64,000 nt of DNA from Homarus americanus (GCF_018991925.1 NW_024756463.1:50001-114000), one strand, 5' to 3'. Numbered from the stretch's first letter, positions 22,147-33,129 are shown. A program made the numbers and translations. The notes: generated from the letters alone by a model not told the origin.

Positions 22147-23273
22147 ACAGTTACATCAAGACATCATTTAGACATCAAGACTCATTTAGACGTCTATACC
22201 TCAAGACATCATTTAGACATCAAGACTCATTTGAACGTCTATACCTCAAGACATCAAGACTCATTTAGACGTCTATACCTCAAGACATCATTTTAGACAT
22301 CAAGACTCATTTTAGACGTCTATACCTCAAGACATCATTTAGACATCAAGACTCATTTAGACGTCTATACCTCAAGACATCATTTAGACATCAAAGACTC
22401 ATTTGAACGTCTATACCTCAAAGACATCATTTTGAACATCAAGACTCATTTGAGAACGTCTATACCTCAAGACATCATTTAGACATCAAGACTCATTTGA
22501 GCGTCTATACCTCAAGACATCAAGACACATTTAGACGTCTATACCTCAAGACATCATTTAGACATCAAGACTCATTTAGACGTCTATACCTCAAGACATC
22601 ATTTAGACGTCTATACATCAAGACATCATTTAGACGTCTATACATCAAGACATCATTTAGACATAAGACTCATTTAGACGTCTATACCTCAAGACATCAT
22701 TTAGACATCAAGACTCATTTAGACGTCTATACCTCAAGACATCATTTAGACGTCTATACATGAAGACATCATTTAGACGTCTATACATCAAGACATCATT
22801 TAGACGTCTATACATGAAGACATCATTTAGACGTCTATACATCAAGACATCATTTAGACGTCTATACATGAAGACATCATTTAGACGTCTATACCTCAAG
22901 ACATCATTTAGACGTCTATACATGAAGACATCATTTAGACGTCTATACATCAAGACATCATTTAGACGTCTATACATGAAGACATCATTTAGACGTCTAT
23001 ACCTCAAGACATCATTTAGACGTCTATATCTCAAGACATCATTTAGACGTCTATACATCAAGACATCATTTAGACGTCTATACATCAAGACATCATTTAG
23101 ACGTCTATACCTCAAGACATCATTTAGACGTCTATACATGAAGACATCATTTAGACGTCTATACATCAAGACATCATTTAGACGTCTATACATGAAGACA
23201 TCATTTAGACGTCTATACCTCAAGACATCATTTAGACGTCTATACCTCAAGACATCATTTAGACGTCTATACG
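22147..23273 (+). repeat. 27-bp minisatellite with internal palindrome
   Basis: The core unit is ACATCATTTAGACGTCTATA + CATCAAG (27 bp), with CTC/ATC/ATG variants after TATAC. Each unit carries the perfect palindrome TAGACGTCTA. The left part (22147-22740) uses a longer compound unit with CATCAAGACTCATTTAGACG inserted. Because 27 is divisible by three, both strands hold long open frames (218 and 180 codons) with a nine-residue period; these have no other coding evidence. Confidence 0.97.
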
Positions 23274-23523
23274 TGATTTATTATGTCTTATTATGTTTTA
23301 TCTTGCGTCTATTAGCTACCATTGTCAATCGCTCAGTGATGTTGATGATAAAGGATCTTACTTTCTGTACTAAACAACAACTTTTGAATATTGAGAATTA
23401 TATCAGTTTTACGTGAAATTATTTAGTAGTTTCTTTACGTATTTACATCTTGAAGCTGTTGTTGCACTAAGAGTAGTTTGATGCACTTGTGGATTCATCT
23501 ACCGCCTGATGCTGTAGTTTAGC

Positions 23524-23524
<1 letters not shown>
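23274..23524. other. unique sequence between arrays
   Basis: AT-rich, no recognised feature. Confidence 0.5.
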
Positions 23525-23591
<67 letters not shown>

Positions 23592-23598
23592 GTGTGTG

Positions 23599-23631
<33 letters not shown>

Positions 23632-23718
23632 GTGTGGTGTGTGTGTGTTGTGTGTGGTGTGTGTGTGTGTGTGTGTGTGGTGTGTGTGTGTGTGTGTGTG
23701 TGTGTTTATTATTATTGT

Positions 23719-23768
<50 letters not shown>

Positions 23769-23783
23769 GTGTGTGGTGTGTGT
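23525..23783. repeat. (GT)n microsatellite, compound
   Basis: GT runs broken by TTGTG and GGTG steps and by a TTTATTATTATTGTGG insert at 23705-23720. Cys/Val-only frames over it are artefacts. Confidence 0.97.
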
Positions 23784-25107
23784 CACGCTAAATAGAGATA
23801 ATCATTGATTTAGCCTTGCTTGCTTGCTTGCATTTTTGGGTTTGCTGACCGTCAACTGCTTAAGTTATTACAGCCGAGATTATAAGCCTTAAAAAAACAA
23901 CTTAAGTTTTTACCGAATTGGGAGAACTTTGGGTTTTTCTTGCCGTAAGTCAATGGAAATTAATTCGTATATAGTGAAATTTGCTTTGTTTCATTTATGG
24001 CGTCATTTACAATAATAAGATCAAATTAAACCTAAAGAAGATTAGGTTAGGTGAGGTTTAGTCGGAAACTATTCATTTATATGTATTTTTATGATCTGCC
24101 GAATCTTTTATGGCCAGTCAGTTTACAAAAAAAGATTAATATATAGAAGCTATTGTTACCCGACAATTATCCCTACATATACATATTATATAATGTCTTA
24201 CTTCTGAATTACCAGTATAACTTACAATGGTATAATGCGAGATTCAGATCTGTTGGACAAACCAAATGTTAACTGGACAACACGACCTACTCCTAAAACA
24301 CATCAACCTGATGATGAATAAAGCTGTTTGAAATCAGGTGGATAATCTACTTAGTGGTATCAAGGAGGAAAATCCAAGCTACGCCACAGGAAGAACTTAA
24401 AAAAAGGAAGGCGCAGTCCTAGCTGCCAGCTCGCATGACTGAGCTAAACACAACCAAGAAAGAAAACGGATTTACTCTGGGAGAGTGGGATAACTCCGCC
24501 CACAGGATTAACTACTACAATAATGCCGCTATCTACCTCCCAGCCCTTATTCCTAAGTGAATTATCATTCTTGAACCAACATTATTCCTCTGGGGAAAAT
24601 CCTTACTAGTGTATTTTTTTTTCAATATCACAAACAAATACAAGCGAAAAAAAAAATATTTAAACCAGCCGAGGTGACTTTAAGGTGACCGAACAGTACC
24701 ACGAGCCTCTCCCAAATGTTTATATTTGTCGGTTAAACCATTGAAAGGAGACCATAGGATACGAAAACATAGTCATTATCGTCACTCCTCCTCCCCCTCC
24801 CTGACCTCTCTACACTATATATGTAACACCTAATCATAATCCTTTATCACACAGCAGAGTGAAGCCAACGCCTTTCCTAAGACGCACTCGTGAGCTGTAA
24901 GGCGATGTTAGTCCTCTTTGTGTAATGGAACAGCGTGGAGAGAGAATAAGTAATTAGAGAGTAGAAGGACCCCGGAAGATGCCAATGAAGACACGCCGCC
25001 GCGCCACCGAGTATTCGACTTTCAAACCTTTACTTTGTTCGACCTGGGGAGGAGGGAGTCGAGACGTAAACGGTAAGAAGCGAGATTCCATTTTGGTGTG
25101 TTGACGA
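23784..25107. other. unique sequence, no recognised gene
   Basis: AT-rich unique sequence with a short TTAGG-like stretch at 24041-24058. No open frame of note. A CCTGATGATGAA...GAAATCAGG segment at 24309-24340 was examined as a ribozyme core and rejected. Confidence 0.45.
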
Positions 25108-25223
<116 letters not shown>

Positions 25224-25279
25224 CAGTGGATTATTAATGTTGGGGGCGTGAGTTTAGGAGGGAAAGGAAAGTGGGTTTG

Positions 25280-25525
25280 GTTCTGCTTCTTGGTGGTTCC
25301 TCGTGGTTCACGGTTTTCATGCTGGTTCTTTGTTCAGTATGGTTCATGGGTTTCCAGTTGGTTAGAGTTTTCTTGTGGTTTACGGTTTTCTATTGGTTCG
25401 TGGTTCTCGATGGTTCATGGCTTCCTAATGGTTCACTGCTTCCTGCTGGTTTGCTGTTCCTGCTGGTTCGCGGTTCCTGCTAGTTCACGGTTCCTGCTGG
25501 TTCGCGGTTGCTACTGTTCACAGAT
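25280..25525 (+). repeat. GGTTC-based minisatellite, about 20 bp unit
   Basis: Degenerate units of TGCTGGTTCGCGGTTCC type, diverged at the left and cleaner at 25435-25510. Confidence 0.8.
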
Positions 25526-26067
25526 CCACCTGGCTCTTGGCGGCCCATATAAACCAGATTTTTTTTTCATTCACAAGAGATGATTAGAAGAGAATGAGAG
25601 AAAGGGCAAGAGCCGCTGACCGCCCAGCCCCAAACTTAGCTCTCATAAATAAACAAGAACATCGACTGTCCTTAAAGGTCACAGAAAACGGATCAAACAT
25701 TGGCTGGATGGAGTCTACAAATACATTCTCTGCAGTATTAATCGTGTTTCTTTTCTTTTTTTCTCTTATTCTGTACAGTATCCTTGGTAAAATTAATTAT
25801 ACCCCACCCCTGTATATGCCTAAGATCAATATTGGGGTTGCAATAGCTATCAGGAGTAAACATTTATTGCATTAACTACAAGACATTTGTCGGATCACCT
25901 GAAGATTAGGTTTCCAATGTTTATTTCACTTAAAGATTAACCACCTTAACACTACCTGGTGAGGAGTTAGGTTAGGTTAGGTTTAGGGAGGTTAAACTTC
26001 ATGTAAAACAAACTTCAGGTGATCTTATTTGTCAAAGTTAAGGTGAAAACTTGGAGTTTTTATAGAA
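25526..26067. other. unique sequence with a dispersed motif
   Basis: Frame 25594-25875 (93 codons) has one hydrophobic stretch but no recognised domain. 25893-25965 carries the GGATCACCTGAAGATTAG...CCTTAACACTACCTGG motif also seen at 61136-61205, followed by a TTAGG-like tract at 25969-25990. Confidence 0.5.
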
Positions 26068-26262
26068 CCCTTTGAGTACGATGACCAATTCCCTTCATTA
26101 CAATGTATGTCTGAGCTCCTTGAGTACGATGTCTTAGCCCTTTGAGTACAATGTCTTAGCCCTTTGAGTACGATAACCAATTCCCATCATTACTATAATT
26201 TTCACAATCGGTGAATTAAGACATCGTACTCGAGGGGATAAGTGATCTTACTCAAAAGGTTT
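26068..26262 (-). repeat. dispersed CATCGTACTCAAGG units
   Basis: CCCTTTGAGTACGATG repeats four to five times (about 26068-26180), followed by an opposite-orientation GACATCGTACTCGAGGGGATAA (26219-26240). The unit is the reverse complement of that amplified at 2999-3441. Units in both orientations leave an imperfect inverted repeat here. Confidence 0.75.
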
Positions 26263-27295
26263 TAGATTTGTACAATAATTTTTTCACATAATTTCACACC
26301 AAACTCATGTTCTTTGTGACCACTTCGGCTTATGGACAAGAATCATATAATTTAAACTCTGTATCGTCATTACAGTAAATTCAATACAGCACTTGAGGTT
26401 TTTCAGGTGAATACAGGTAAAAGTCGTCGTTATGTACTCTCTCTTTCCACATTACAGCTAAAACTATACCGTAATAGGTATTTCCTGATGCCTGCTATGT
26501 AATACCTTTGTTTCAGTATTATGTTGACAAAACTCACAAAAATTTAGAGTGATTTTATCCCATATGACTGTCAGTCGCCGGCAGCCAACAAGCGTCTCAA
26601 ACAGTAATGCCATTATTACTGTTGATTTTAGTAAGGGAATCTTCTTCCAAGTAATTATGTTAGGATTTTTGTATATTTTTATTTTAGGTCATTTTTTATT
26701 TAATTTTAAACATTTTGGAAACCCACTTTAAGGATTATCGCTTATTGAGAGCAAACTTAGATTCCTCGTAAATGATCTCACGTCCACTCCTCTCAGTTCA
26801 TGTTTCACCTCAAGACCATCGTTCATCAGGTCGGGTTTACCTCCCTCGTCTCTGCCTGTGTTGCAACCCTCAGAGAGACAGAGAGAGAGACAGAAAAAAG
26901 AAACTCAGAACCAACGACTTGAATACCATTCCTGCACACCCTCAAAGCGTCACCACCGTGTACAGTATGTAAGCCTCTAGCTACCTCGCCGCCGTTGGTT
27001 CACTTTCCATCATCCAAGCACAGAAGAATATGAATCTCACTAAGGATTTTAAACCCGGGTAGCGGCGGCGTCCTTAACACTGGCCGCCGAGATCAAACGC
27101 GAGCGAGTAAGTACTTTACACCGATGTACCTCAGCCAAGGGAACCCAACTTCTCCTCCCTCTGAGAAGGAAATAATGACAAAAATAGAGGAACCCTTGGC
27201 TGTAGTTAATCAGAAGCTCTGTGGCGCCGGAACAAAAATCACCGTGTCCATTATCTTCAGAGGAAACGCCAGGGCCGCAGTCACGGTCTGGAAGT
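26263..27295. other. unique sequence, partly GC-richer
   Basis: 26990-27120 is CpG-richer (GCGGCGGCG, GGCCGCCGAG) and contains GAGCGAGTAAGTACTT, which looks like a 5' splice site at 27107. No linked reading frame or acceptor could be supported, so I do not call an exon. Confidence 0.4.
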
Positions 27296-27560
27296 GAGGT
27301 TGCAGGGCGGGGGAGGTGAGAGGAGGGGGAAGTTTGCAGATCTTCCCCCTCCCCTACAGTGCCTACACGAATTGGTGGGGATGTTGATGGAGAAGGGGGA
27401 GGTGGTGGTGAGGGAGTGAGTGATGAAGGTAAGGGAGGGAATAATGATGGTAAGGGGTGGTGAAGGAGATTTGGTTAAAGAAGGGATGGTGACGGAGGGT
27501 ATAGTGAGGGAGGAGGTAGTAGTGAGGGGGGTGGGGGTGGGGTGGTAAGTGATGGTCCCT
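27296..27560 (+). repeat. G-rich low-complexity tract
   Basis: GGGGGAGGTGGTGGTGAGGGAG-type sequence; minus-strand Pro/Thr/Ser frames across it are compositional. Confidence 0.75.
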
Positions 27561-27689
27561 ACTCTTAGTGGAGGTTGTGGTGAGGGTAAGGAGAGGAACT
27601 TCACTCTCATGGTTAGTAATTATTGGAAGTGTTATCACCTAACCTAACCTGTTGGAAATCACTGTCTGAGGGTGTGGAGTGAGTGCTGA

Positions 27690-27742
27690 TGGAGACACCC
27701 ACGACCTCAATGGTTAGAGGCGAATGCGCTACCGCCTCCATA
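27690..27742 (-). mobile_element. tRNA-like fragment, probable SINE head
   Basis: On the minus strand GGTAGCGCATTCGCCTCTAA then CCATTGAGGTCGTGGGT looks like the D-arm to T-arm part of a tRNA, with an A-box-like GGCGGTAGCGCATT and an anticodon-stem pairing. The B box is degraded (GTGTCTCC where TTCGAATCC is expected). Probably a decayed tRNA-SINE; not a functional tRNA. Confidence 0.4.
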
Positions 27743-27757
27743 CACACAGACATCTAA

Positions 27758-27786
27758 AAGCACACACACACACACACACACACACC
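27758..27786. repeat. (AC)n microsatellite
   Basis: About 13 AC units, adjacent to the tRNA-like fragment. Confidence 0.95.
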
Positions 27787-28051
27787 TACCTTTGTGCTGA
27801 TAGTCTGGGAAAAAAAAGTTGTGTTCAGCTGAAACCTTTTAAGCTCCGCTGAGCACAGGTACGAAAATACTCATAAAATAAGTAAAAGCAGAAATGATAA
27901 AGAAAACGAATGAATAAATTTGGAAGTGTTGTGTGGCAAAAGAAACTGAATAGAATATTCACTAAAACTCATGGAGAGAAAAACCACCGAGTAAAAAAAC
28001 GTGAAGAAGAAATGAGTTTTGGGCTTAAAAATTTTTGTAACCATAAGGGCT

Positions 28052-28113
28052 GAGGGTCATATCAGGGGTTCAACGTCGGCACGATACTGTTTTTTTTTTT
28101 TTTTTTGGTGGGG

Positions 28114-28161
<48 letters not shown>
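28052..28161. repeat. dispersed motif, poly-T and (GT)n
   Basis: GTCATATCAGGGGTTCAACG at 28052-28071 is followed by a poly-T run (28089-28107) and (GT)n (28117-28161). The same TCATATCAG(A/G)GGTTCAA motif also precedes (GT)n at 60987-61094. Confidence 0.85.
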
Positions 28162-28164
<3 letters not shown>

Positions 28165-28736
28165 ATAATAAACGGTTTATTATTAGAGTTGCAGCCGGTG
28201 GCTGAAAATATACAAACTTACATGTGATTTAGACATAATAATATACGTTCAATACATTTACAGGGCTGTACAGTACTTAAATCAGGAGTTGTTTATTATT
28301 TTAACAATAGATGGGATGGTGCTATTTTTATATCAATCAGTGTGGGCTCATATGGGCTGAATTTTGTTGTAATGGCGGACTCCGCGAGGTGGGCGGGGGA
28401 CTGCCGGTGGCAGTAGGTGGGCCTGGCGAGGATGGTGCAGTAGTCACTCAGGGATGACATTTCCAGGGTGGAGAGAGCGTTGTTGCAGCCGGAGTATTCT
28501 GCGCCTAGCATGATCCTGCAGGCCCTCTTCTGTACCTTTTCTAGCTGACGTTGTTGGGTGGAGTTGAGAGAAGACGACCAGGCTGGTGACGCATACGTTA
28601 ATTTTGGGAGAATAAATGCGTTGTAGATAGTCCTCAGCTCTGGCGTGGGTGCCCCAAGTGACCTGAGTCGTCTTAGCATGTAGAGTCGGTACGAGGCTGA
28701 CTTGATTGTGTTGTTTACATGGGCCTTCCAGTCCAG
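28162..28736 (-). mobile_element. 5'-truncated non-LTR retrotransposon (RT C-terminal part)
   Basis: The minus strand codes from 28736 for LDWKAHVNNTIKSASYRL, then RTIYNAFILPKLTYASPAW and QLEKVQKRACRIMLG, the classic region downstream of the YxDD palm of non-LTR reverse transcriptases. A frameshift near 28400-28440 moves the final part to another frame, where HYNKIQPI, then two TGA stops, then PSIVKIINNS can be read down to a stop at 28282-28284. The aligned copy at 31657 has Arg at both TGA sites, as expected from CGA-to-TGA decay. A short 3' UTR ends in CAATAAACCGTTTATTATTATT. Both sides adjoin (AC)n-type sequence (28117-28161 and 28737-28747). Clade not assigned (CR1/L2-like group at a guess). 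Confidence 0.85.
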
Positions 28737-28747
28737 TGTGCGTGTGT

Positions 28748-29624
28748 ACCATAGGCTCAGTATACAGTGCTATATATCCGTGCTGTGTCTATATGTGCTA
28801 TTACACCAACGGGATTCATGTTCACGGCAAGCGAGTGTTGACGTCTTGGCTGGAGCGGCGAGTATCTCCAGGATGCCAATACAGTACTGGAGCCGTATGA
28901 GTCAGCGAACGAAAACAATACCTACTTTATTTACAGTACCTGATTTTATTGTACCATCAAAACCGTTTTATCGGAAATTATCATGTAAATAGATAAGAAA
29001 TTACCATTGCAATAAACATAATTGCCACATAATTCTGACAGCTCTGTCCTCTTGTTCAACCTTAATACTGTACAACCCATGTTGTACTGCTCCCCCATTA
29101 TACTTATGTTTTTCAATTCCACTGTAATTTATGTATATACTTATAATATAAATAAATAAAAAAACTAAAAAAATATATATGTAAATAAATAAAATAAATA
29201 AATATTGAAGTGATAACCGTGGTAACATTATGAGATGTTCTTATTACCACCATGCTATTGTACTATTCCAGATGTTACTAAATGTTGCATAATACTTCCT
29301 TGAGATAAATGTATAGTATACTGTATATCAGGTGCCTCAAAGAGAGCTCAGGTTTTCAACTGGCTCAGCCATGTTAATATTGTTAATATTACCCACTCTG
29401 TATCTGTGTTTTTTCTGGCTAAATGAACTGTTTCATTTCAATTCAAACTGTTTCAATTCAAATATATCGTCTTTTGCCTTGTCTGCACAGGAAACTCGAC
29501 TATTGCAACATTTTTTTTTTCTGTAAGCTTAAGAATTATTACTAATTTAGAGAGGCGCCGATCATCTTGTTAATAACTGAAATCCTTAAATTTTATTGTT
29601 TTTACGAGGAAACCTTTCTGCCGG
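28748..29624. other. unique AT-rich sequence
   Basis: No recognised gene. Frames 28702-28992 (plus) and 29001-29228 (minus) lack domains. Confidence 0.45.
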
Positions 29625-29840
29625 GTACAATAGTTCACGCTCTAAAATAGGCTTCAATGCTCCGTTTTTTCTGATGGGTTAAAATCAAAAGCCCTGGTAC
29701 AATAGTTCACGCTCTAAAATAGGCTTCAATGCTCCGTTTTTTCTGATGGGTTAAAATCAAAAGCCCTGGTACAATAGTTCACGCTCTAAAATAGGCTTCA
29801 ATGCTCCGGGTTTTTTCTGACGGGTTAAAATCAAGCGCGT
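29625..29840 (+). repeat. 72-bp tandem triplication
   Basis: Three copies starting at 29625, 29697 and 29768 of a 71-72 bp unit (GGTACAATAGTTCACGCTCT...AAAATCAAAAGCCCT). Copies one and two are nearly identical; the third has GGG before the T run and diverges at its end. Recent local duplication. Confidence 0.96.
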
Positions 29841-30677
29841 TACTGATCCCCATGATTACCAAAATCTGCTTATTTACAACCTTTCTTGATTAACAGGTGA
29901 CTGTAAGTTGGCCATGACAACAGTCAACTAAAAAAAAAACTCGTCAACATATCAGATACAAACTGGAGGACCTTCAACATGTAAACATTAATCTTCAGTA
30001 TATGAATTATTATAATACAATTACTCCTATAGGTGTATAACTATTTCTGAACTATAACAATACACAATCAAATAGATAGATGGACGATAGATAAGATAGA
30101 TAGATAAATAGATACTTAAGATAGATATATAATATAGATAGATAAATAAACATTCAGTAAAATCATCATACAAGTTTACTATTAATTCAGCGTCTATACC
30201 TGTACCATCGATCCTCACAGTCAATAGAACAACTGAGTTAATGTTAACCACTGAAGACACATGAAATACTCCCATGCATGTCTTCCTATGTAGTGAGTGT
30301 GAGGCCAGGTGAAAGTCGCAATCTCCGGAGACGAATATCGGAGGTAGTTGAAAGTGGCGTTAATTTCATTAGATGTTACTAAGTGGCAACTCCCCCCCAC
30401 CCCCCTCCCCCATAAGTGGTATCCCCCCCCCCCATTATAGACTGGTGATGGCCGGCACACAAAGAATGAGAGATGGGAAGAATGGGGACGGGGGGAGGGT
30501 GGGAGAGGGTATATTTTTTTTGGAGGAGAGGAAGTGATAAAAATTATTTGACGAATTAAAAGTTGTTTGATCTAATCCTTGACTCAAAGGACAGCATCCT
30601 CCCCGCTCGCCTCTCCCCTGCTGTCTGTCTGCCTGTCTGTCTGTCTGTTGTGATCCTGATACACTGTTGTCTCTTAG

Positions 30678-30678
<1 letters not shown>
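29841..30678. other. unique sequence with GATA-like and C-run tracts
   Basis: 30060-30150 is GATAGATA/AGATAGAT-rich; 30390-30435 has runs of C. No gene recognised. Confidence 0.5.

Positions 30679-30720
<42 letters not shown>
30679..30720. repeat. (GT)n microsatellite
   Basis: About 20 uninterrupted GT units. Confidence 0.97.
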
Positions 30721-30721
<1 letters not shown>

Positions 30722-30796
30722 AGGGGGTCTTTGTGAATGTATAATAAAGAGGCAGACAGAGAATTAGTCTTTTTTCACTACCATTACCTCCTCACT

Positions 30797-31002
30797 ATAT
30801 CACTACCACCACCACACCATTACACCACCACTGCACCACCACCACCACCACACCACCACACCACCAACCTCCCCACCACACCACAACACCAACCTCCCCA
30901 CACCACCACCACCACACCACCAACCTCCCCACCACCACCACTACCACAGTTATCTCCACCTCTCCAATCTAGTAGCAGCACCACCACCACCACCACCACG
31001 AC
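30797..31002 (+). repeat. (CAC)n-rich tract
   Basis: CACCACCAC with ACCTCCCC inserts; several CACCACCAACCTCCCCACCA blocks repeat at about 40-bp spacing. Confidence 0.9.
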
Positions 31003-31408
31003 AGGAGGAGAAGATCCGCTCAAAAGCTAACCTCTCTGGATTATGACACGGACCCTAATCACCAGTAAGTAGTTAAGTGTCATCAATCAACTCACATCAC
31101 TTTAGGGGGTGAACCCAATTATCATAAACAAACCGTATTAACAGTGTCGTCTCCATTTGAGCTCATCCTCTTGTGTCCCGACAGCCATTATCAACGGCCA
31201 CCCTGAGCTATACAACACAGACCTTTTGTTTTTTTTAATCAAAGCTGGATGACTATGTTGATGTCCTCGAGTTAATTGTATAGATATAACTTAGTGCTGC
31301 TTTATTCAGGTGGAGTCCACCCACCCCACACCCTATAGAGCTGAGTTTATCGCCGGTGTTTATATACTTCTAGGTGAAATGAATAGGTGTTTTTTTGGGG
31401 GGTAATAA
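31003..31408. other. unique sequence
   Basis: No recognised gene or element. Confidence 0.45.
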
Positions 31409-31429
31409 TGTGTGTGTATGTGTGTGTGT
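31409..31429. repeat. (GT)n flank of retroelement 3' end
   Basis: TGTGTGTGTATGTGTGTGTGT directly abuts the (ATT)n tail of the minus-strand element, mirroring the (GT)n at its other end. Confidence 0.9.
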
Positions 31430-32412
31430 AATAATAAATAATAATAATTAACGGTTTATTGAAGAGCTTACAGCAGAAGGCTGAAAATATACAGTTACAT
31501 ATTTGAGGAATGGGTTTCAATTACAAATAATATACAAGTAACATAAGTGACACAAATAAGATATATAATAATAGATGGGAAAAGCTCAAACTACAGTTCA
31601 TTTCAACATAGTGATAGTGCAAGGAGTAGTGTTTATGGGAGGAATATACTGGTTTATTACAAGTTATTGATAATTTTTACAATGGTTGGGACTGGGCTGT
31701 TCTTATAGCGATCAGTTCGTGCACGTATGGGCTGGATGCGGTTGTGGTGTCGAACAGCAATTCTCGGACTAGGGATCTCAGGTGGTAGTAGGAGCCGGTT
31801 GAGGATGGTGTAGAAGCTTCTTACCAAATTTGCAGATGAGGTCGTGGTGATGGTCAGTGAGAGTCGAAAATAAGTGTTGAGCGCTTCTTGATATGTGGAG
31901 TAGGAAGGGGAGAGAATAATCTTGCATGCCCTCTTTTGCACTTTTTCTAGGTGTTTACGTTGTGTGGCATTTAGGCCAGGAATTGAGGTATGAGGTAAAC
32001 ACTGAGGGAGGCTAGGTTTGAAAGTATGAATGTTGTGTAACACTGAGGAGCTCGGGTGCAGGAACTCCGAGGGACTTGAGTCGGCGAGGAGGTGGAGACG
32101 GAAACTGGAGGATTTGACAACTTCACTGACGTGTGGTTTCCAATTTAGTTTGTTGTCTATGGTGACGCTGAGGAGCTTCGTGGAATCTACAACCTGGAGT
32201 GTGTTCAGACCTAAAGTAATGGAAGGAGGTGGGACAATGTCGGAGGAGAGGTTGATGTGCATAACCATGGTCTTGGTATGGTTGATGGTGACATGGTTGT
32301 TGGTGGCCCAGTTTTGGAGACTGTTCAATAAATCCTGAAGGGCGGTATAGTCGGGAGCAGAATTGTTGACGCTGATCCCAATGGTGGAGTCGTCGACATA
32401 TTTCCAGCGAGC

Positions 32413-32413
<1 letters not shown>
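31430..32413 (-). mobile_element. 5'-truncated non-LTR retrotransposon with YVDD motif
   Basis: The minus strand is open from inside the flanking (AC)n to a stop at 31657. It begins at the palm motif RWKYVDDSTIG (the two Asp at 32389-32394), continues with NHTKTMVMHI, VDSTKLLSVTIDNKLNW and the HLEKVQKRACKIILSPSYST block, and ends in SPVPTIVKIINNL. These are the palm-to-thumb and C-terminal regions of a non-LTR reverse transcriptase; the endonuclease, fingers and most of the palm are missing. The remaining about 250 codons are uninterrupted, so this copy is younger than the one at 28162. The 3' UTR ends CAATAAACCGTTAATTATTATT followed by (GT)n; the 5' junction lies in (GT)n at 32414-32447. Dead on arrival through 5' truncation. 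Confidence 0.9.

Positions 32414-32447
<34 letters not shown>
32414..32447. repeat. (GT)n at retroelement 5' junction
   Basis: About 16 GT units, immediately upstream (minus strand) of the truncated coding region. Confidence 0.97.
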
Positions 32448-32448
<1 letters not shown>

Positions 32449-33092
32449 TATAATATCACGTTTCTTGTCATATTGTGAGACTACCATCAAGCTGGACAAA
32501 CTATCAGCTTACTAGTGCTGACGCTGCCGTGGCCCCAGACTGTGACAACGACTGTTGGGTCAACTTGACGACAATAAGGAGGAGTTATTTGACTCAGTAG
32601 CTGTAATTTATGTAATTTACTTTATGTAAGTTGTGACAGAGAGAGAGAGGATGATAGACAGATAATGGGAGAGCGAATGATAAAGATTGATAAATTAAAC
32701 AAATAGAAAATGAGAAAGAAAGAATGATAGAGACTGATAGATTAAACAAACAGCAAGAAAGGGTGAGAAAGAAATAATGATAGATAAAGAGAAAAAAAGA
32801 AAAACAACGGGAAAGGGAGAGAGAATGATAGAGACTGAAAACTAAGCAAACAGAAAGAGTGAGAGAGAGAGAGAGATATATTCTTAGACACCAGAACTTA
32901 CAAATAAAAACTCATTTGAAATCAATGCATATGGTTCAATAATAAGCAACCGTATATCAACAACTCTGCCACTCAGGTGCATAATAAGTCGATGAACCAG
33001 GTACAGTCACATCAGTATTACCAGGTATTCCCCATATTAAAGTGGCCAGGGAGTTATGATGTATCCCCACTATCATTCTCCACTCACCACTT

Positions 33093-33093
<1 letters not shown>
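32448..33093. other. unique sequence with GA-rich part
   Basis: 32636-32875 is GAGAGAGA and GAAAGAAAG-rich, with a repeated TGATAGA(G)ACTGA(T)A(G)A motif. No gene seen. Confidence 0.5.

Positions 33094-33127
<34 letters not shown>
33094..33127. repeat. (CT)n microsatellite
   Basis: About 16 CT units. Confidence 0.95.

Positions 33128-33129
<2 letters not shown>

Noticed and set aside
22147..23273. CRISPR-like regular direct repeats
   Set aside because: Units are contiguous with no variable spacers, and the context is eukaryotic.
22708..23416. 180- and 218-codon frames on opposite strands
   Set aside because: Both follow from a 27-bp unit without stops; no start, domain or splice evidence.
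24309..24340. CCTGATGATGAA...GAAATCAGG as a hammerhead
   Set aside because: The core motifs are present but there is no complementary stem II between them.
27100..27115. CGAGTAAGT as a splice donor of a GC-rich exon
   Set aside because: Good donor consensus but no linked coding frame or acceptor; too common by chance.
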